Assembly (NCBI GenBank): GCA_963751355.1
Contig: CAVVVS010000001.1
Span: forward strand, 56,669 to 120,668
Length of the DNA: 64,000 nt
Direction: 5' to 3'
Source: CAVVVS01 sp963751355
GTDB taxonomy: Bacteria; Bacteroidota; Ignavibacteria; Ignavibacteriales; Ignavibacteriaceae
Part shown: in pieces, positions 21,476-30,439 of the stretch
Layout of the letters: each line of letters begins with the position of its first letter
Position numbering within the stretch: position 1 is the first letter of the stretch
Made by a program: the position numbers and the translations under genes
The notes under the pieces: model-generated
Database searches by the model: none
Told to the model about the DNA's origin: nothing
Seen by the model: the letters and a program-made list of their open reading frames with translations, nothing else

Positions 21476-22048
21476 TGTAGTTAGAAAAAAATAAAATTAG
21501 CTATTTATAAAGCCTGTAAGTAAACTAAGATTTTAGGTAACAATCAATTTTTCATTAAGAACCAATAGAAGCAAAAAGATTCTAAAAACTTATTCGCTCA
21601 TTAACCTCATTATGAAATCCTTTAAGATTACATAAAAAATAAGCAAAACTATTATATCAATGTATACCAATAAAAAGGGGAATGTAAAATTCATCTTAAT
21701 ATTCATTAATTAGGATAGAACAATTCACAGATTAATCCATAGTTATAATACTCTTGATAAGGTGAGAATGTTATTTAACACATTTTAAAAGTTATCCTAG
21801 GGTTTTCTCCTTTTATTAAATAACTTAATTACAAAAAGTTAACATATTTGCAAGAATTACGTAAGTAAAAATGCGGCCTATTGGTTCAAGAATAATTGTT
21901 TTTTTAGAAGAACATTTTTAAAATATATTCCTGGAAATATAATTGTCAGAATTGGTTTAAACATAGAATATAATTATTCGACCGGTATATGAATAGGCTG
22001 GATTTTAATTTATATGTAAATAAACAACTATCCTAATAAGAGTCAATA
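20649..22048. other. 1.4-kb noncoding gap with kinase-derived repeats and an inverted-repeat element
   Basis: Besides repeat copies 2 and 3 and the element at 21211-21351, I see no gene. The DNA is very A+T-rich with frequent stops in all frames. It separates two receiver-domain modules and is best read as a graveyard of duplicated signalling genes. Confidence 0.5.
21211..21351. mobile_element. Nested inverted-repeat element, MITE-like
   Basis: Outer arms: GTCCACTCTAAAAAG (21212-21226) and, in reverse complement, GTCCATTCTGAAAAG (21336-21350), 13 of 15 identical. Inner arms: GTCGTTCTGA near 21236 and TCAGAATGAC near 21318. An extra hairpin CCCCGGTCAAATTCGGGG sits inside the right half. The inner GTCnTTCTGAAnAAGTGAAG...AATCTC text resembles a dispersed repeat that I recall from many environmental genomes. 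There is no coding capacity. Confidence 0.55.
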
Positions 22049-22429
22049 TTAATTTGACATAGCATCAGTCAAATCCAAAATATGTTCGAGCAAGGTTTCA
22101 TTACTCACCGGTTTTTCCAAGAATACATCGACATCCTTTTGGTTTACCCAGTGGTTTTCTCCCTTAATGACATGCGAGGATAAATATATTATAGGTATTC
22201 CATTTTGAATACCGGGGCTTTTCAATTCTCTTACAATCCGGATACCGTTTTCCTTCTTCTTAATTGAAACATCGATAATTATGATGTCAAATTTATTATT
22301 CATCACATCATCAACAGCTGTTTCATCGGAATTGTATATTTTCAAAAAAAAGTTTTTGCCTAAAAATAGTTTGAAGAAAATCTCAGTATCCGGATCATCT
22401 TCAACAATCATTATTTTAATTTTCTTCAT
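22049..22429 (-). CDS. Stand-alone response-regulator receiver domain (second copy)
   Basis: 126 aa. Acidic residues D11/D12, phosphoacceptor D53 (FDIIIIDVSIKKKENG), a Ser in YLSSHV and the Lys of FLEKPVS are present. The layout matches the receiver at 18952-19365, including an unusual basic insert after the phospho-Asp loop. No kinase gene survives immediately upstream; the nearest kinase sequence is the remnant at ~23.2-23.36 kb, which is of a different (NarX-like) type. It may now serve a distant kinase or be an orphan. Confidence 0.87.
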   Translation of the reverse strand: MKKIKIMIVEDDPDTEIFFKLFLGKNFFLKIYNSDETAVDDVMNNKFDIIIIDVSIKKKENGIRIVRELKSPGIQNGIPIIYLSSHVIKGENHWVNQKDVDVFLEKPVSNETLLEHILDLTDAMSN

Positions 22430-22736
22430 GATTTTAGAGTATTTAAATAATGCTATTAATCCTAAAAAAATAGGAATTATATGATTAACGGCATATAATC
22501 CCTACTCCCTTAAAGTCCCTGCCTTTTAACTTAAAAAACACTGCTTAATATAATAAATCGGAAAACGAAAAAAATCAGTAATTTTATGTATTTAATCTAG
22601 GAAGATTTCCTAGTTATTAGAGATAAAACCTGTAAAGTGTTTTATTATGAGATACGATTTATTTAAACGGGTTAAAATCGGAATGATTGAATTATACGAT
22701 TTTGAAGCAGCAAAAAATTAAGATAAGGGATTGAAG

Positions 22737-23203
22737 TTAATCCTCACCCAATAAGAAATCATTATCGAAAACGAACCTGGCTAGAGCTGCCGAGGATTTG
22801 ATATTCATTTTTTGCATTAAATTACTCTTGTGTGTGTCGATTGTTTTTGAACTTATTTTAAGTGTATCGGCAATTTCTTGATTAGAGAATCCTTTAGCGA
22901 TGTAGTGTAATACTTCTTTTTCTCTTCGTGTTAGTATTATTTGTTCTTTAACATCCTGCCCTTCATCTTCATGCTTACTGATTAGCGTGTCGAGAATTAA
23001 TCGTGACATACTGTTTCCGAAATATTTTTTTCCGCTTGCAATGGTTCTAATAGCTAATATTAGTTCTTCTTTACTAGTATTCTTATGAACAATTCCGGAT
23101 GCTCCTTTTTTAGCGAGTTATAAAAATATTCCTCATTTTCATGCATAGTAAGGATCAGAACATTGATATCCGGATTTTTTTCTTTAATCATTTCCATCGG
23201 ATC
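22737..23203 (-). pseudogene. Broken NarL/LuxR-type response regulator (receiver N-terminus deleted, frameshift)
   Basis: The intact part (23009 to 22737, 90 codons) is a LuxR-type HTH: LTRREKEVLHYIAKGFSNQEIADTLKISSKTIDTHKSNLMQKM. Upstream, the same strand still reads DPMEMIKEKNPDINVLILTMHENEEYFYNS, then, one base out of phase at an A6 run (T6 on the plus strand, 23106-23111), LKKGASGIVHKNTSKEELILAIR. These are the second half of a NarL-type receiver. The first ~55-60 residues, including the phosphoacceptor Asp, are absent. The remaining HTH could in principle be expressed from the internal ATG at 23009, but no ribosome-binding site was seen. I treat it as a pseudogene. Confidence 0.75.
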
Positions 23204-23365
23204 TTAAATCGGTGATTAATCTTCCGTTAAATGATAAAACTCGTTCAGCTACGTTAATCAATTTCATACTGTTTCTTTTGTTCTTCCCTGATCTGATTTT
23301 TTCGGGATTAAATCCGACACCATCATCTACAATGATGTTGAAGATTTATCTTTTTAGTTACCTGT
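23204..23365 (-). pseudogene. Remnant of a NarX/DesK-type sensor kinase (ATPase-domain fragment)
   Basis: On the minus strand this stretch reads NIIVDDGVGFNPEKIRSGK then LINVAERVLSFNGRLITDL, matching the G1 box and the G2-to-end segment of a NarX-like HATPase_c. A one-base phase break lies just upstream (KKINL before NIIVDDGVGF). The fragment runs directly into the receiver fragment of the next pseudogene, the two frames overlapping at AGATCCGATGGAAATGATTAAAG (written here in two parts: AGATCCGATGGAAATG, ATTAAAG). A deletion between a kinase and its regulator explains this. Confidence 0.65.
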
Positions 23366-23851
23366 AATAATTAACAGCCTACAGAGGCATAAACGTATAT
23401 GATATCTCACAAAGCGTTGCCCACATCAAATACAGGAAGGCTTTGGCAGCAGATATCAAATTATTGTAAAATAAAGTTGACCAATTCACCCAAATACTTG
23501 TATAGGATTTGTAACAAGATTGCATCCATATGATTTCGAAGTAAAGTGAATAATCAAATATTTATAAATTGTAAATTAATTTTAGGATGCCTCGAATAAA
23601 AACAATATTTCAGGGAGAATTAGACAGGTTGTTGAATTTGCTACAAATATAAGTTATCTGTTAAAATTATCTGAATCGATTCCTGAGTCAGGTAAATAAT
23701 CATATATTTTAAAATGAATTGATAAAAATCAAAATTATTATTTGATTTTGAGTTATTATACTATTGAAAATAATATAGAGAAATTAGCAAGTTCTTAAAT
23801 ATCTTATAAACAATATTATTTACTTTTTGATGAGTGATTAAAGAGAGTTAT

Positions 23852-24076
23852 ATGTTTCAGGAATTTCAACCGTTCGGGAAATTATTAATTTTAATTGGTG
23901 TAATCATTATACTGATTGGGATTTTATTTTTATTCGGTGATAAAATTCCTTTCATTGGCAGGCTTCCCGGAGATATTTATATTAAAAAGAAAAATTTCAC
24001 CTTCTATTTTCCCATCGTTACCTCAATAATTCTAAGTATCATTATCAGTATCCTACTATATGTTTTCCGGAAATAA
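23852..24076 (+). CDS. DUF2905 family small membrane protein
   Basis: 74 aa from the ATG at 23852, which follows AAGAGAG; an in-frame GTG at 23834 would add six residues but lacks a ribosome-binding site. Two hydrophobic helices flank the family signature FLFGDKIPFIGRLPGDIYIKKKNFTFYFPI. Function is unknown across the family. It is monocistronic and convergent with the TlpA-like gene. Between the kinase remnant and this gene (23366-23851) nothing else is recognisable. Confidence 0.85.
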   Translation: MFQEFQPFGKLLILIGVIIILIGILFLFGDKIPFIGRLPGDIYIKKKNFTFYFPIVTSIILSIIISILLYVFRK

Positions 24077-24195
24077 ATTGAGATATGATTTCTTAAATAT
24101 ATTTTAATAAATCAGCGGTTCAGTTTAAGAAAATAAAACCTATATAAATAAGCATTGAACCTCTCCCTAAAAAGGAACGTTTCAGACTAACTTCA

Positions 24196-24744
24196 TTAGG
24201 ATTTTCCTAAAAGTTTTTTGATTTCATTAACAATAACGCTTTTAGGAGTCAAGCCTATATGTTTATCCACTATATTCCCCTTTTGATCTATAAGAAATGA
24301 AGTCGGAATTGCCTGGATATCACCGTACTCATGTACTACTTCGCCGGTGCCGAAAACCACCGGATAATTAATTCCGAACTTTTTAATAAATCCTGGAACT
24401 TCGCTTTTTGAATCGGTATCAAGAGATATACCTATAATTGAAACATCATCTTTGTACTTTTTTTGTATATCAATTAAGTCCGGTATACCTCTACGGCAAG
24501 GAGGGCACCATGTAGCCCAAAAATCAATAATTACAACTTTGCCTCTGTAGTTGGCTAAAGAAATCTTTTTACCCTTAGTATCCACTAACGTAAAATTTGG
24601 AGCTTTATTTTCATTACCCTGTGTAATTGCTTCCTGTTTATCCGCAGCTTTAACATTTTGCTGATTCCCCTCGTCAGATTTAGTACATCCTAACAAAGAC
24701 ATTGTTGATAAAAACAACATTATGAATGCCAGTTTCTTTATCAT
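24196..24744 (-). CDS. TlpA/ResA-like thioredoxin-fold lipoprotein
   Basis: 182 aa. A type II signal peptide ends in LLGC (C20), so it is predicted to be membrane-anchored in the periplasm. The AhpC/TSA-thioredoxin fold begins NKAPNFTLVDTKGKKISLANYRGKVVIIDF (written across two motifs: APNFTLVDTKGK, VVIIDFWATW). The active site is WCPPC (C80, C83) and the cis-Pro lies in AIPTSFLID. Such proteins reduce disulfides, for example in cytochrome c maturation; the partner here is unknown. It follows a 90-aa single-pass membrane protein gene by 21 bases, so the pair may be co-expressed. Confidence 0.9.
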   Translation of the reverse strand: MIKKLAFIMLFLSTMSLLGCTKSDEGNQQNVKAADKQEAITQGNENKAPNFTLVDTKGKKISLANYRGKVVIIDFWATWCPPCRRGIPDLIDIQKKYKDDVSIIGISLDTDSKSEVPGFIKKFGINYPVVFGTGEVVHEYGDIQAIPTSFLIDQKGNIVDKHIGLTPKSVIVNEIKKLLGKS

Positions 24745-24765
24745 GTAAAAACTCCTTGTTGCATA

Positions 24766-25038
24766 TTATTTTTTTGAATCGTTTATGTGTGTTTCCATTT
24801 GTAAGTTCTTGTTTATTGCAGTATCGGGTCCTCTTTCGTTGGAAATATTATAATTAGGCGGATAAGGACCTTGTTTGGGAACGCTTCTAGTATTATTTAC
24901 AATGAAGAAGATGAGTAAAATAACCAAAATAATTATCGTCCATACTGTGTTTTTATACTTTGGATCGATAAGGTGTTTCTTCTCAGGCTGTTTTTTCCCA
25001 ATCTGTCGTTCTCGCTGTTTACCTTTTTTTTGAGCCAT
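24766..25038 (-). CDS. Small single-pass membrane protein, unrecognised
   Basis: 90 aa. A very basic N-terminus (KKGKQRERQIGKKQPEKKH) precedes one transmembrane helix (~31-47, VWTIIILVILLIFFIVNN), then a polar tail of ~40 residues. The charge pattern predicts N-terminus in the cytoplasm and tail in the periplasm. I do not recognise a family. The ATG follows an A+T-rich leader without a clear ribosome-binding site. It lies upstream of the TlpA-like lipoprotein gene and may be co-transcribed with it. Confidence 0.65.
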   Translation of the reverse strand: MAQKKGKQRERQIGKKQPEKKHLIDPKYKNTVWTIIILVILLIFFIVNNTRSVPKQGPYPPNYNISNERGPDTAINKNLQMETHINDSKK

Positions 25039-25183
25039 AAAATAACTATTAGTGTGATGTTTGATTTTTAATTTAGATTCATAAAAATAAAAAAAATCAG
25101 GATTAATAAGTAACTCGGGTGATAAATATTACCAACGCAAATATTATTGACCTGTATTATTTATTAATAAGTATTGCAAAATA

Positions 25184-25281
25184 TGGATGCGTCTGTACTA
25201 AAAAGGTATTTTTGAACTTAAAAAGTTACAAATATGGGCTAAATTTATAACTCGTAATTCGACCTTTTTAGATATGCTGCA
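25184..25281. repeat. Imperfect inverted repeat with TAAAAAGGT arms
   Basis: TAAAAAGGT near 25199-25207 is mirrored by ACCTTTTTA near 25262-25270, with partial ATGC matches further out on both sides. The arms resemble the CTAAAAAGG end of the element at 21211. It may be another short nonautonomous element or a decayed terminator; arms are too short for certainty. Confidence 0.3.
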
Positions 25282-25328
25282 TGGATATTTAATCAATATT
25301 TCAGCTGTAGATTCTCGCTTTATAAGAA

Positions 25329-26045
25329 TTAATGAGATATAACCGTACCCACATTTTCTCCTTTAACAAGCTTTAGCAGATTATCTTCAACATCCATATT
25401 AAATACAACCATAGGTAAACTATTCTCCTGGCATAAACTTACAGCAGTAAGATCCATAACCTTGAGATTATTTTTTAAAATTTCAAGGTAGGAAATGTTC
25501 TCAAATTTAAATGCAGTGGGATTTTTTTCTGGATCAGAATCAAAAACGCCGTCCACACGAGTTCCTTTAATAATAACATCTGCTTGAATCTCAACAGCTC
25601 TTAATGAAGCAGCGGTATCGGTGCTAAAATAAGGATGACCTGTTCCGGCACCTAAAATTACCACCCTTCTTTTTTCGAGATGCCTAATCGCCCTTCTGCG
25701 AATATACGGCTCTGCAATTTCCTCCATGTTAATTGCGCTCATTAACCTCGTGTCAATTCCTACGTGTTCAATAGCATTTTGGAGTGCAAGTGAATTAATC
25801 ATGGTAGCCAGCATACCCATCTGATCCCCGGTGACCCTGTCAATACCCTGAGCATCTGCACTCAATCCCCTATAAATATTTCCGCCGCCTATCACAATTC
25901 CAAGCTCGACTCCGATATCATGAATTTTTTTCACTTCGGAAGCGAAAAAATCAAGCACCAAATGATCAATCCCAAATCCCTTTTCACCTATTAGGGATTC
26001 ACCACTCAGTTTAAGAAGAACTCTTTTATATTTTAATTCACTCAT
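25329..26045 (-). CDS. pyrH: UMP kinase
   Basis: 238 aa, amino-acid-kinase fold. The N-terminal KRVLLKLSGESLIGEKGFGID, the GIVIGGGNIYRG loop, DQMGMLATMINSLAL and AGTGHPYFSTDTAASLRA segments are diagnostic of bacterial UMP kinase, which is unrelated to eukaryotic UMP/CMP kinases. It phosphorylates UMP to UDP and is normally hexameric and regulated by GTP/UTP. It sits 160 bases after tsf, separated by a terminator hairpin. The usual next gene, frr, is not here. Confidence 0.96.
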   Translation of the reverse strand: MSELKYKRVLLKLSGESLIGEKGFGIDHLVLDFFASEVKKIHDIGVELGIVIGGGNIYRGLSADAQGIDRVTGDQMGMLATMINSLALQNAIEHVGIDTRLMSAINMEEIAEPYIRRRAIRHLEKRRVVILGAGTGHPYFSTDTAASLRAVEIQADVIIKGTRVDGVFDSDPEKNPTAFKFENISYLEILKNNLKVMDLTAVSLCQENSLPMVVFNMDVEDNLLKLVKGENVGTVISH

Positions 26046-26164
26046 TTTTTCTACTCTAAATTACTTAATTAATAAAATTCATTTCGCATATTTAAATATT
26101 TTCCACTTCGTATTTACAACAGTATTTTAAATATAATTAGATTTTATAAGAAGTTGAATTTATA

Positions 26165-26202
26165 TAAAAAAAGGTCTTAATTAAAATTAAGACCTTGAAA
26201 TA
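26165..26202 (-). terminator. Rho-independent terminator after tsf
   Basis: On the minus strand, AAGGTCTTAAT and ATTAAGACCTT form an 11-bp stem with a 4-base loop (26171-26196), followed by a run of seven T. It lies just past the tsf stop codon and separates tsf from pyrH. Confidence 0.85.
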
Positions 26203-26205
26203 AAT

Positions 26206-27063
26206 TTATTTGTTTTCATCTCCCAGATGGAATCGGTGGAAAAGACTAATTGTAACCCCAGTGCTTTTTTTTGAATTGAGTTCCTTTATTAAATCATTGA
26301 TGGTTTTAGAATTATCTTTAATAAAGATTTGCTCAAGCAGGCAATTTTCCTGGTAATACTTATTTATTTTGCCTTGTGCAATTTTTTCCAGTACTTGCTC
26401 GGGTTTACCTTCTTTCCGCGAGACTTCTTTGTAGATTTCAATTTCCTTGTCAACTGTCTCTTGTGGTACTTCTTCCCGTTTAACATATAAGGGTTTCATA
26501 GCAGCAACTTGCATGGCAATATCTTTACCAATCCCGGACAATTCCTCTTTTGCAGCATTGACATTATCAAATTTTACCAACACACCGAGTTTAGAGCCCA
26601 AATGGACATAGTCTACAATTAAACCATTTTGAGTGTTTTCAATTGCAAATCGTGAAATTTGCATTTTTTCACCGACTTTTCCCATAACTTCAGAGAGTTT
26701 TGTTTTCACCGACGGATTTTTTTCTAAAAGCTCATCCACATCAGAAGGATTTTCATTATCAACAGCTTCAAGAACAAGATTAGCGAAATTTACGAAATCT
26801 TCACTCTTCGCCACAAAATCGGTTTCACAGTTAACTTCAAGAATTACACCCTTAGTATTATCATCCGATAATTTTGTTAATACCAATCCTTCATTAGCAG
26901 ATTTTTCGGCTCTCTTAGAAGCAACCGCTGCACCTTTTTTTCGAAGTAATTCAATTGCTTTCTCAAAGTCACCCTCGGCTTCTGTTAGGGCTTTTTTACA
27001 GTCCATCATACCAGCGCCGGTTTTTTTTCTTAATTCATTAACTTGTGCTGCAGTAATAGCCAT
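26206..27063 (-). CDS. tsf: Translation elongation factor Ts
   Basis: 285 aa. The N-terminal UBA-like segment is followed by the EF-Ts signatures KTGAGMMDCKKALTEAEGD and VNCETDFVAKSEDF, with the dimerisation subdomain after it. EF-Ts recycles EF-Tu-GDP in the cytoplasm. It lies 24 bases downstream of rpsB, the near-universal arrangement, and is followed by a terminator. Confidence 0.97.
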   Translation of the reverse strand: MAITAAQVNELRKKTGAGMMDCKKALTEAEGDFEKAIELLRKKGAAVASKRAEKSANEGLVLTKLSDDNTKGVILEVNCETDFVAKSEDFVNFANLVLEAVDNENPSDVDELLEKNPSVKTKLSEVMGKVGEKMQISRFAIENTQNGLIVDYVHLGSKLGVLVKFDNVNAAKEELSGIGKDIAMQVAAMKPLYVKREEVPQETVDKEIEIYKEVSRKEGKPEQVLEKIAQGKINKYYQENCLLEQIFIKDNSKTINDLIKELNSKKSTGVTISLFHRFHLGDENK

Positions 27064-27087
27064 AGTTCAAAATTTCCTTTTTTTTAA

Positions 27088-28071
27088 TTATGATTCAGAT
27101 GAGGACTGTTCCGTTTTCTCTTCATTTTTTTTGGATTCGGATTTTACTTCCGGTGTATCAGTATCTTTTTCAGCTTCAGCCTCATTTTTATTAGCTTTTT
27201 TTTCAGCTTCAGCCTTTTTTGCATTTTCTTCTGCTTTTGCTGCAGCCTTTCTTTCATTTTCTACTGCCCGGGCTTCCGCTTTTTTTGCAGCATCCTCAGC
27301 TTTCCTCTGAGCCTCTTCCTCTTTCTCTTTTTCCCTTTCTTTCTTCAATCTTTCATTTTCTGCGGCTTCTTCAGCTTTAATTTGTTCGGCTTTGTTATTG
27401 CCTTCAATTACCGAATCCGCCATAAATTTTGTAATCAACTCGATAGTCTTAACTGCATCATCATTAGCCGGGATAACATAATTAACATCCTCCGGATCAC
27501 AATTTGTGTCTACAATTGCAAATACCGGGATATTTAGTCTCTTTGCTTCCTTAATAGCAATCGATTCTTTTTTTATGTCAACTACAAACATAGCACCGGG
27601 AATCCGTGACATAGTTTCTACACCTTCCAAAACCTTTTTCAGCTTATCCTTTTCCCTGGTTAAAAACAATCTTTCTTTCTTTGTAATTTGATCGAATGTA
27701 CCATCTGTCTCTTGTTTTTCAATATTGTTCAACCTCTTAATACTTTTTCGAATGGTGGCAAAATTGGTTAACATACCGCCGAGCCATCTTTCACTAACCC
27801 AATTTGCGTTACATCTTCTAGCTTCGGTTTCTATAATATTCTTTGCTTGTTTTTTTGTACCGACAAAAAGGACTCTTTTTCCTTCCGATACCAAACGAGC
27901 TAAATTGTCGCCCGATTCGGCTAAATATTGCTGTGATTTTTTAAGATCAATTATGTGAATCCCGTTTCTTTCCATAAAAATATATGGTTTCATTTTGGGA
28001 TTCCAACGGCGGGTTAAATGTCCGAAATGTGCACCTGCTTCAATAAGCTGGTTTAGATCTAGCTTTTGCAT
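27088..28071 (-). CDS. rpsB: 30S ribosomal protein S2 with long charged C-terminal extension
   Basis: 327 aa. Residues 1-~230 are canonical S2 (LIEAGAHFGHLTRRWNPKMKPYIF, RWLGGMLTNF, IPVFAIVDTNCDP). Residues ~232-327 form a low-complexity tail rich in Lys, Glu and Ala (for example KKEREKEKEEEAQRKAED), probably a charged helix or disordered. S2 is usually ~230-260 aa, so the tail adds ~95 residues. Alternating-charge tails on S2 occur in some Bacteroidota relatives, as I recall. It follows rpsI by ~110 bases and precedes tsf. Confidence 0.96.
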   Translation of the reverse strand: MQKLDLNQLIEAGAHFGHLTRRWNPKMKPYIFMERNGIHIIDLKKSQQYLAESGDNLARLVSEGKRVLFVGTKKQAKNIIETEARRCNANWVSERWLGGMLTNFATIRKSIKRLNNIEKQETDGTFDQITKKERLFLTREKDKLKKVLEGVETMSRIPGAMFVVDIKKESIAIKEAKRLNIPVFAIVDTNCDPEDVNYVIPANDDAVKTIELITKFMADSVIEGNNKAEQIKAEEAAENERLKKEREKEKEEEAQRKAEDAAKKAEARAVENERKAAAKAEENAKKAEAEKKANKNEAEAEKDTDTPEVKSESKKNEEKTEQSSSES

Positions 28072-28182
28072 TTGTACTCCTGTTTAACTTCTACCTCCTT
28101 CGTTTTTACTTACAATCCCTATATTGGGACACAGGCAGTAAATCGGGAGATATGATTATTTATAAATAGTAAACTAAATAAA

Positions 28183-28569
28183 TTATCTTTTTGAAAATTG
28201 AAATCTTTTTCTTGCTTTTGGCTGTCCGTATTTTTTACGCTCAACCATCCTTGGATCTCTAGTTAGAAACCCTTCAGACTTTAAACCGGGTCTGAATTCA
28301 GGGTTTATGTTTTCTAAAGCTCTGGCAATTCCTAATCTAATAGCTTGTGCTTGACCGGTTGTGCCACCTCCGTTAACATTCACTAAAACATCATATTTAC
28401 CTTCCGTTTCGGTAACTTTGAAGGGAGCAAGAATATCTTCTCTGCTCAGAAGCTGCGGGAAAGCTTTTTCAAATTCGTTACCGTTTACAGTAATTTTACC
28501 GTTTCCGTTTCTTAATATAATACGCGCAACAGATGTTTTTCTTCTACCAATAAAAATTTGATCAGCCAT
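28183..28569 (-). CDS. rpsI: 30S ribosomal protein S9
   Basis: 128 aa. FIGRRKTSVARIILRNGNGKI, then VNGGGTTGQAQAIRLGIARAL and the basic C-terminus ending KARKRFQFSKR, whose final residues contact P-site tRNA. The start overlaps the end of rplM at base 28569, the standard L13-S9 pairing with translational coupling. Confidence 0.97.
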   Translation of the reverse strand: MADQIFIGRRKTSVARIILRNGNGKITVNGNEFEKAFPQLLSREDILAPFKVTETEGKYDVLVNVNGGGTTGQAQAIRLGIARALENINPEFRPGLKSEGFLTRDPRMVERKKYGQPKARKRFQFSKR

Positions 28570-29018
28570 TATCTCTCCGTTAAGTTAAGTGATTCCGGTT
28601 TCTGAGCTTCATGCGGATGATTTTCACCGGCGTACACTTTTAATTTTTTAATAAGTTTCCTGCCCAGCCTGTTTTTCGGAAGCATTCCCTTAACAGCAGT
28701 TTCAATAATAAACTCGGGCTTCTTAGCCATTAGTTCTTCAAAACTCCTCGTCTTCAAACCTCCGGGGTATCCGGAATAATGGGTATAATTCTTAAGAAGT
28801 CCTCTTTTACCGGTAACCTTAACTTTATCCGCATTTACCACTACTACAAAATCACCCGTGTCTGCATTTGGAGTAAAAGTAGGTTTGTTTTTTCCGCGAA
28901 TTACCTTTGCCACATTGGAAGCTAATCTTCCAAGCACTTGATCTTGAGCATCAACAACATACCATTTTCTATCTGCATTTTCAGTGCTGATAAATTTTGT
29001 CATTTTTTCTTGTTTCAC
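28569..29018 (-). CDS. rplM: 50S ribosomal protein L13
   Basis: 149 aa. Standard L13 sequence: RKWYVVDAQDQVLGRLASNVAKVIRGK, VVNADKVKVTGKR, AVKGMLPKNRLGR. I keep the GTG start at 29018 because GGAGG lies 8 bases upstream of it; the alternative ATG at 29003 is too far from that site. It is the first gene of rplM-rpsI-rpsB-tsf. Confidence 0.96.
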   Translation of the reverse strand: MKQEKMTKFISTENADRKWYVVDAQDQVLGRLASNVAKVIRGKNKPTFTPNADTGDFVVVVNADKVKVTGKRGLLKNYTHYSGYPGGLKTRSFEELMAKKPEFIIETAVKGMLPKNRLGRKLIKKLKVYAGENHPHEAQKPESLNLTER

Positions 29019-29465
29019 GCTTTTATCCTCCGAAACGTCAAATCTATTTCAATAAAGAATTGAAATTTAATTCTAACCTGCAAAAAAGTCAAGAAATAAG
29101 TGACTTAATTAATTGCCTCAAAGCCCCAAATATCCTATTTTATTTAATTAGTGCTAAATCAACAGCGAAATTGAAGTAATTATACGTTATTTATTTAAAT
29201 ATAATAACATAGATTATCCCTGTTCGACACACAGCACAAAATAATTAATGTTGATTTCGACACTTGAGCAGATAAAAAACCATCGGTAAGAATTGTTGAC
29301 CTGAAAATTTTACGGCAGCAAGGTTGTACTCAGCATTAGAAATCCCTGAGATTGAATCGGTTTCAAACAACCTCACACTCACGACCTCAATATCATTGGG
29401 TCTTAATTATTTCTCCGTCGTCAAAAATTTACCCAAGATAATCGGCTAGAATTTTCCCGGGATAG
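29019..29465. other. 0.45-kb gap upstream of rplM
   Basis: It holds the leader of the ribosomal operon on the minus strand. I could not identify a known L13 leader structure or a tRNA here. Short frames on the plus strand lack family signatures. Confidence 0.4.
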
Positions 29466-30149
29466 TTATTTCTTTTTATCCGGGTTCATCATAGGCATAT
29501 CCATTTTAGTAAATCCTTCGGGAACAGTGAAAAGTGAACTATCCAATTTTTCTTTCTGAATGGATTTCACTACCAAACGACTAATCTCATCACCCGAATT
29601 ATTTTTATTGATTACCAGCATAGGAAAATAACCCGCAGCCTCTATCTCTTGCTGCCACTCAGGTTTCTGACTGTTTCCCTCCATTGGACTATCCATGAAT
29701 ACAAAACCACCGAGTTCCTTAGTCATCCAGGCAACTGATACTTCATTATCATCTTTAAATATCCACTTTTCACATTTATATCCGTTAATTTTTTTTGTCT
29801 CCCCGGTATTCTTGAAGTCAGTTTTATCTTCATTCTTTTTCATTTTACCTTCTTGATTTTTCATCATATTAAACGGGAATTCCATATACATCTTTTGCTC
29901 GGGCATCAGCAACAGCATTTTCTCTTTTTTAGGACTATATATTACCGTACCTTGATGACCGGCTTCGCTTAATTCCATTCTAAATTGATTGTCCTTTGCG
30001 AAATAAGTCATGTCTTTGCTTCCTTCATTATCTTTAAAGGCAAAAATAACTTTTCCCTCAAATTTTGACTGAGAAATGATCAATGACGGAGTCAGGAGAA
30101 TTAGAAGAACTGCTAAAATTAATAATTCACTTAATTTAAGTTTTCTCAT
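29466..30149 (-). CDS. DUF4412 family exported protein
   Basis: 227 aa from the ATG at 30149, chosen because GGAAGGGAA lies just upstream and the signal peptide then starts at MRKLKLSELLIL; a longer frame to 30203 adds 18 unlikely residues. The mature part has the DUF4412 pattern: FEGKVIFAFKDNEG, then VIYSPKKEKMLLLMPEQKMYMEFP (in two motifs), TGETKKINGYKCEKWIF and EVSVAWMTKEL. It is predicted to be periplasmic or outer-membrane-associated; the family has no known function. It is the last gene before a strand switch. Confidence 0.82.
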   Translation of the reverse strand: MRKLKLSELLILAVLLILLTPSLIISQSKFEGKVIFAFKDNEGSKDMTYFAKDNQFRMELSEAGHQGTVIYSPKKEKMLLLMPEQKMYMEFPFNMMKNQEGKMKKNEDKTDFKNTGETKKINGYKCEKWIFKDDNEVSVAWMTKELGGFVFMDSPMEGNSQKPEWQQEIEAAGYFPMLVINKNNSGDEISRLVVKSIQKEKLDSSLFTVPEGFTKMDMPMMNPDKKK

Positions 30150-30439
30150 GAGTTCCCTTCCTTTTTTGAATTTAAGATAATAATTAAAAATTTGAACCGC
30201 CATACCTTATAAATGTGCTTTTTAATACAAACGATTTAAAGAGTTTGAACAAAGTACTAACCTATGCCATTGACGATCATCAGATTCCGGTTCCATTTTG
30301 AGAAAAGTTAAAAATATGATATACATTACTTCATAAATAAATCAGGACAATCCAATGTTAAATTTTTTGATGAATATGACAATTTTATTAACTTAATTAA
30401 TTGTATTTTTTGACATATTGATAAAAAACGAGTAATAAT

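Noticed and set aside
26633..27310. 225-codon plus-strand frame opposite tsf and rpsB
   Set aside because: Antisense shadow of the tsf/rpsB coding strand; Ser/Phe/Ala-rich content mirrors the Lys/Glu/Ala codons of the real genes.
29300..29420. Possible tRNA-like stretch upstream of rplM
   Set aside because: I could not pair an acceptor stem or find a TTCRA loop with a matching T stem; no tRNA can be supported.
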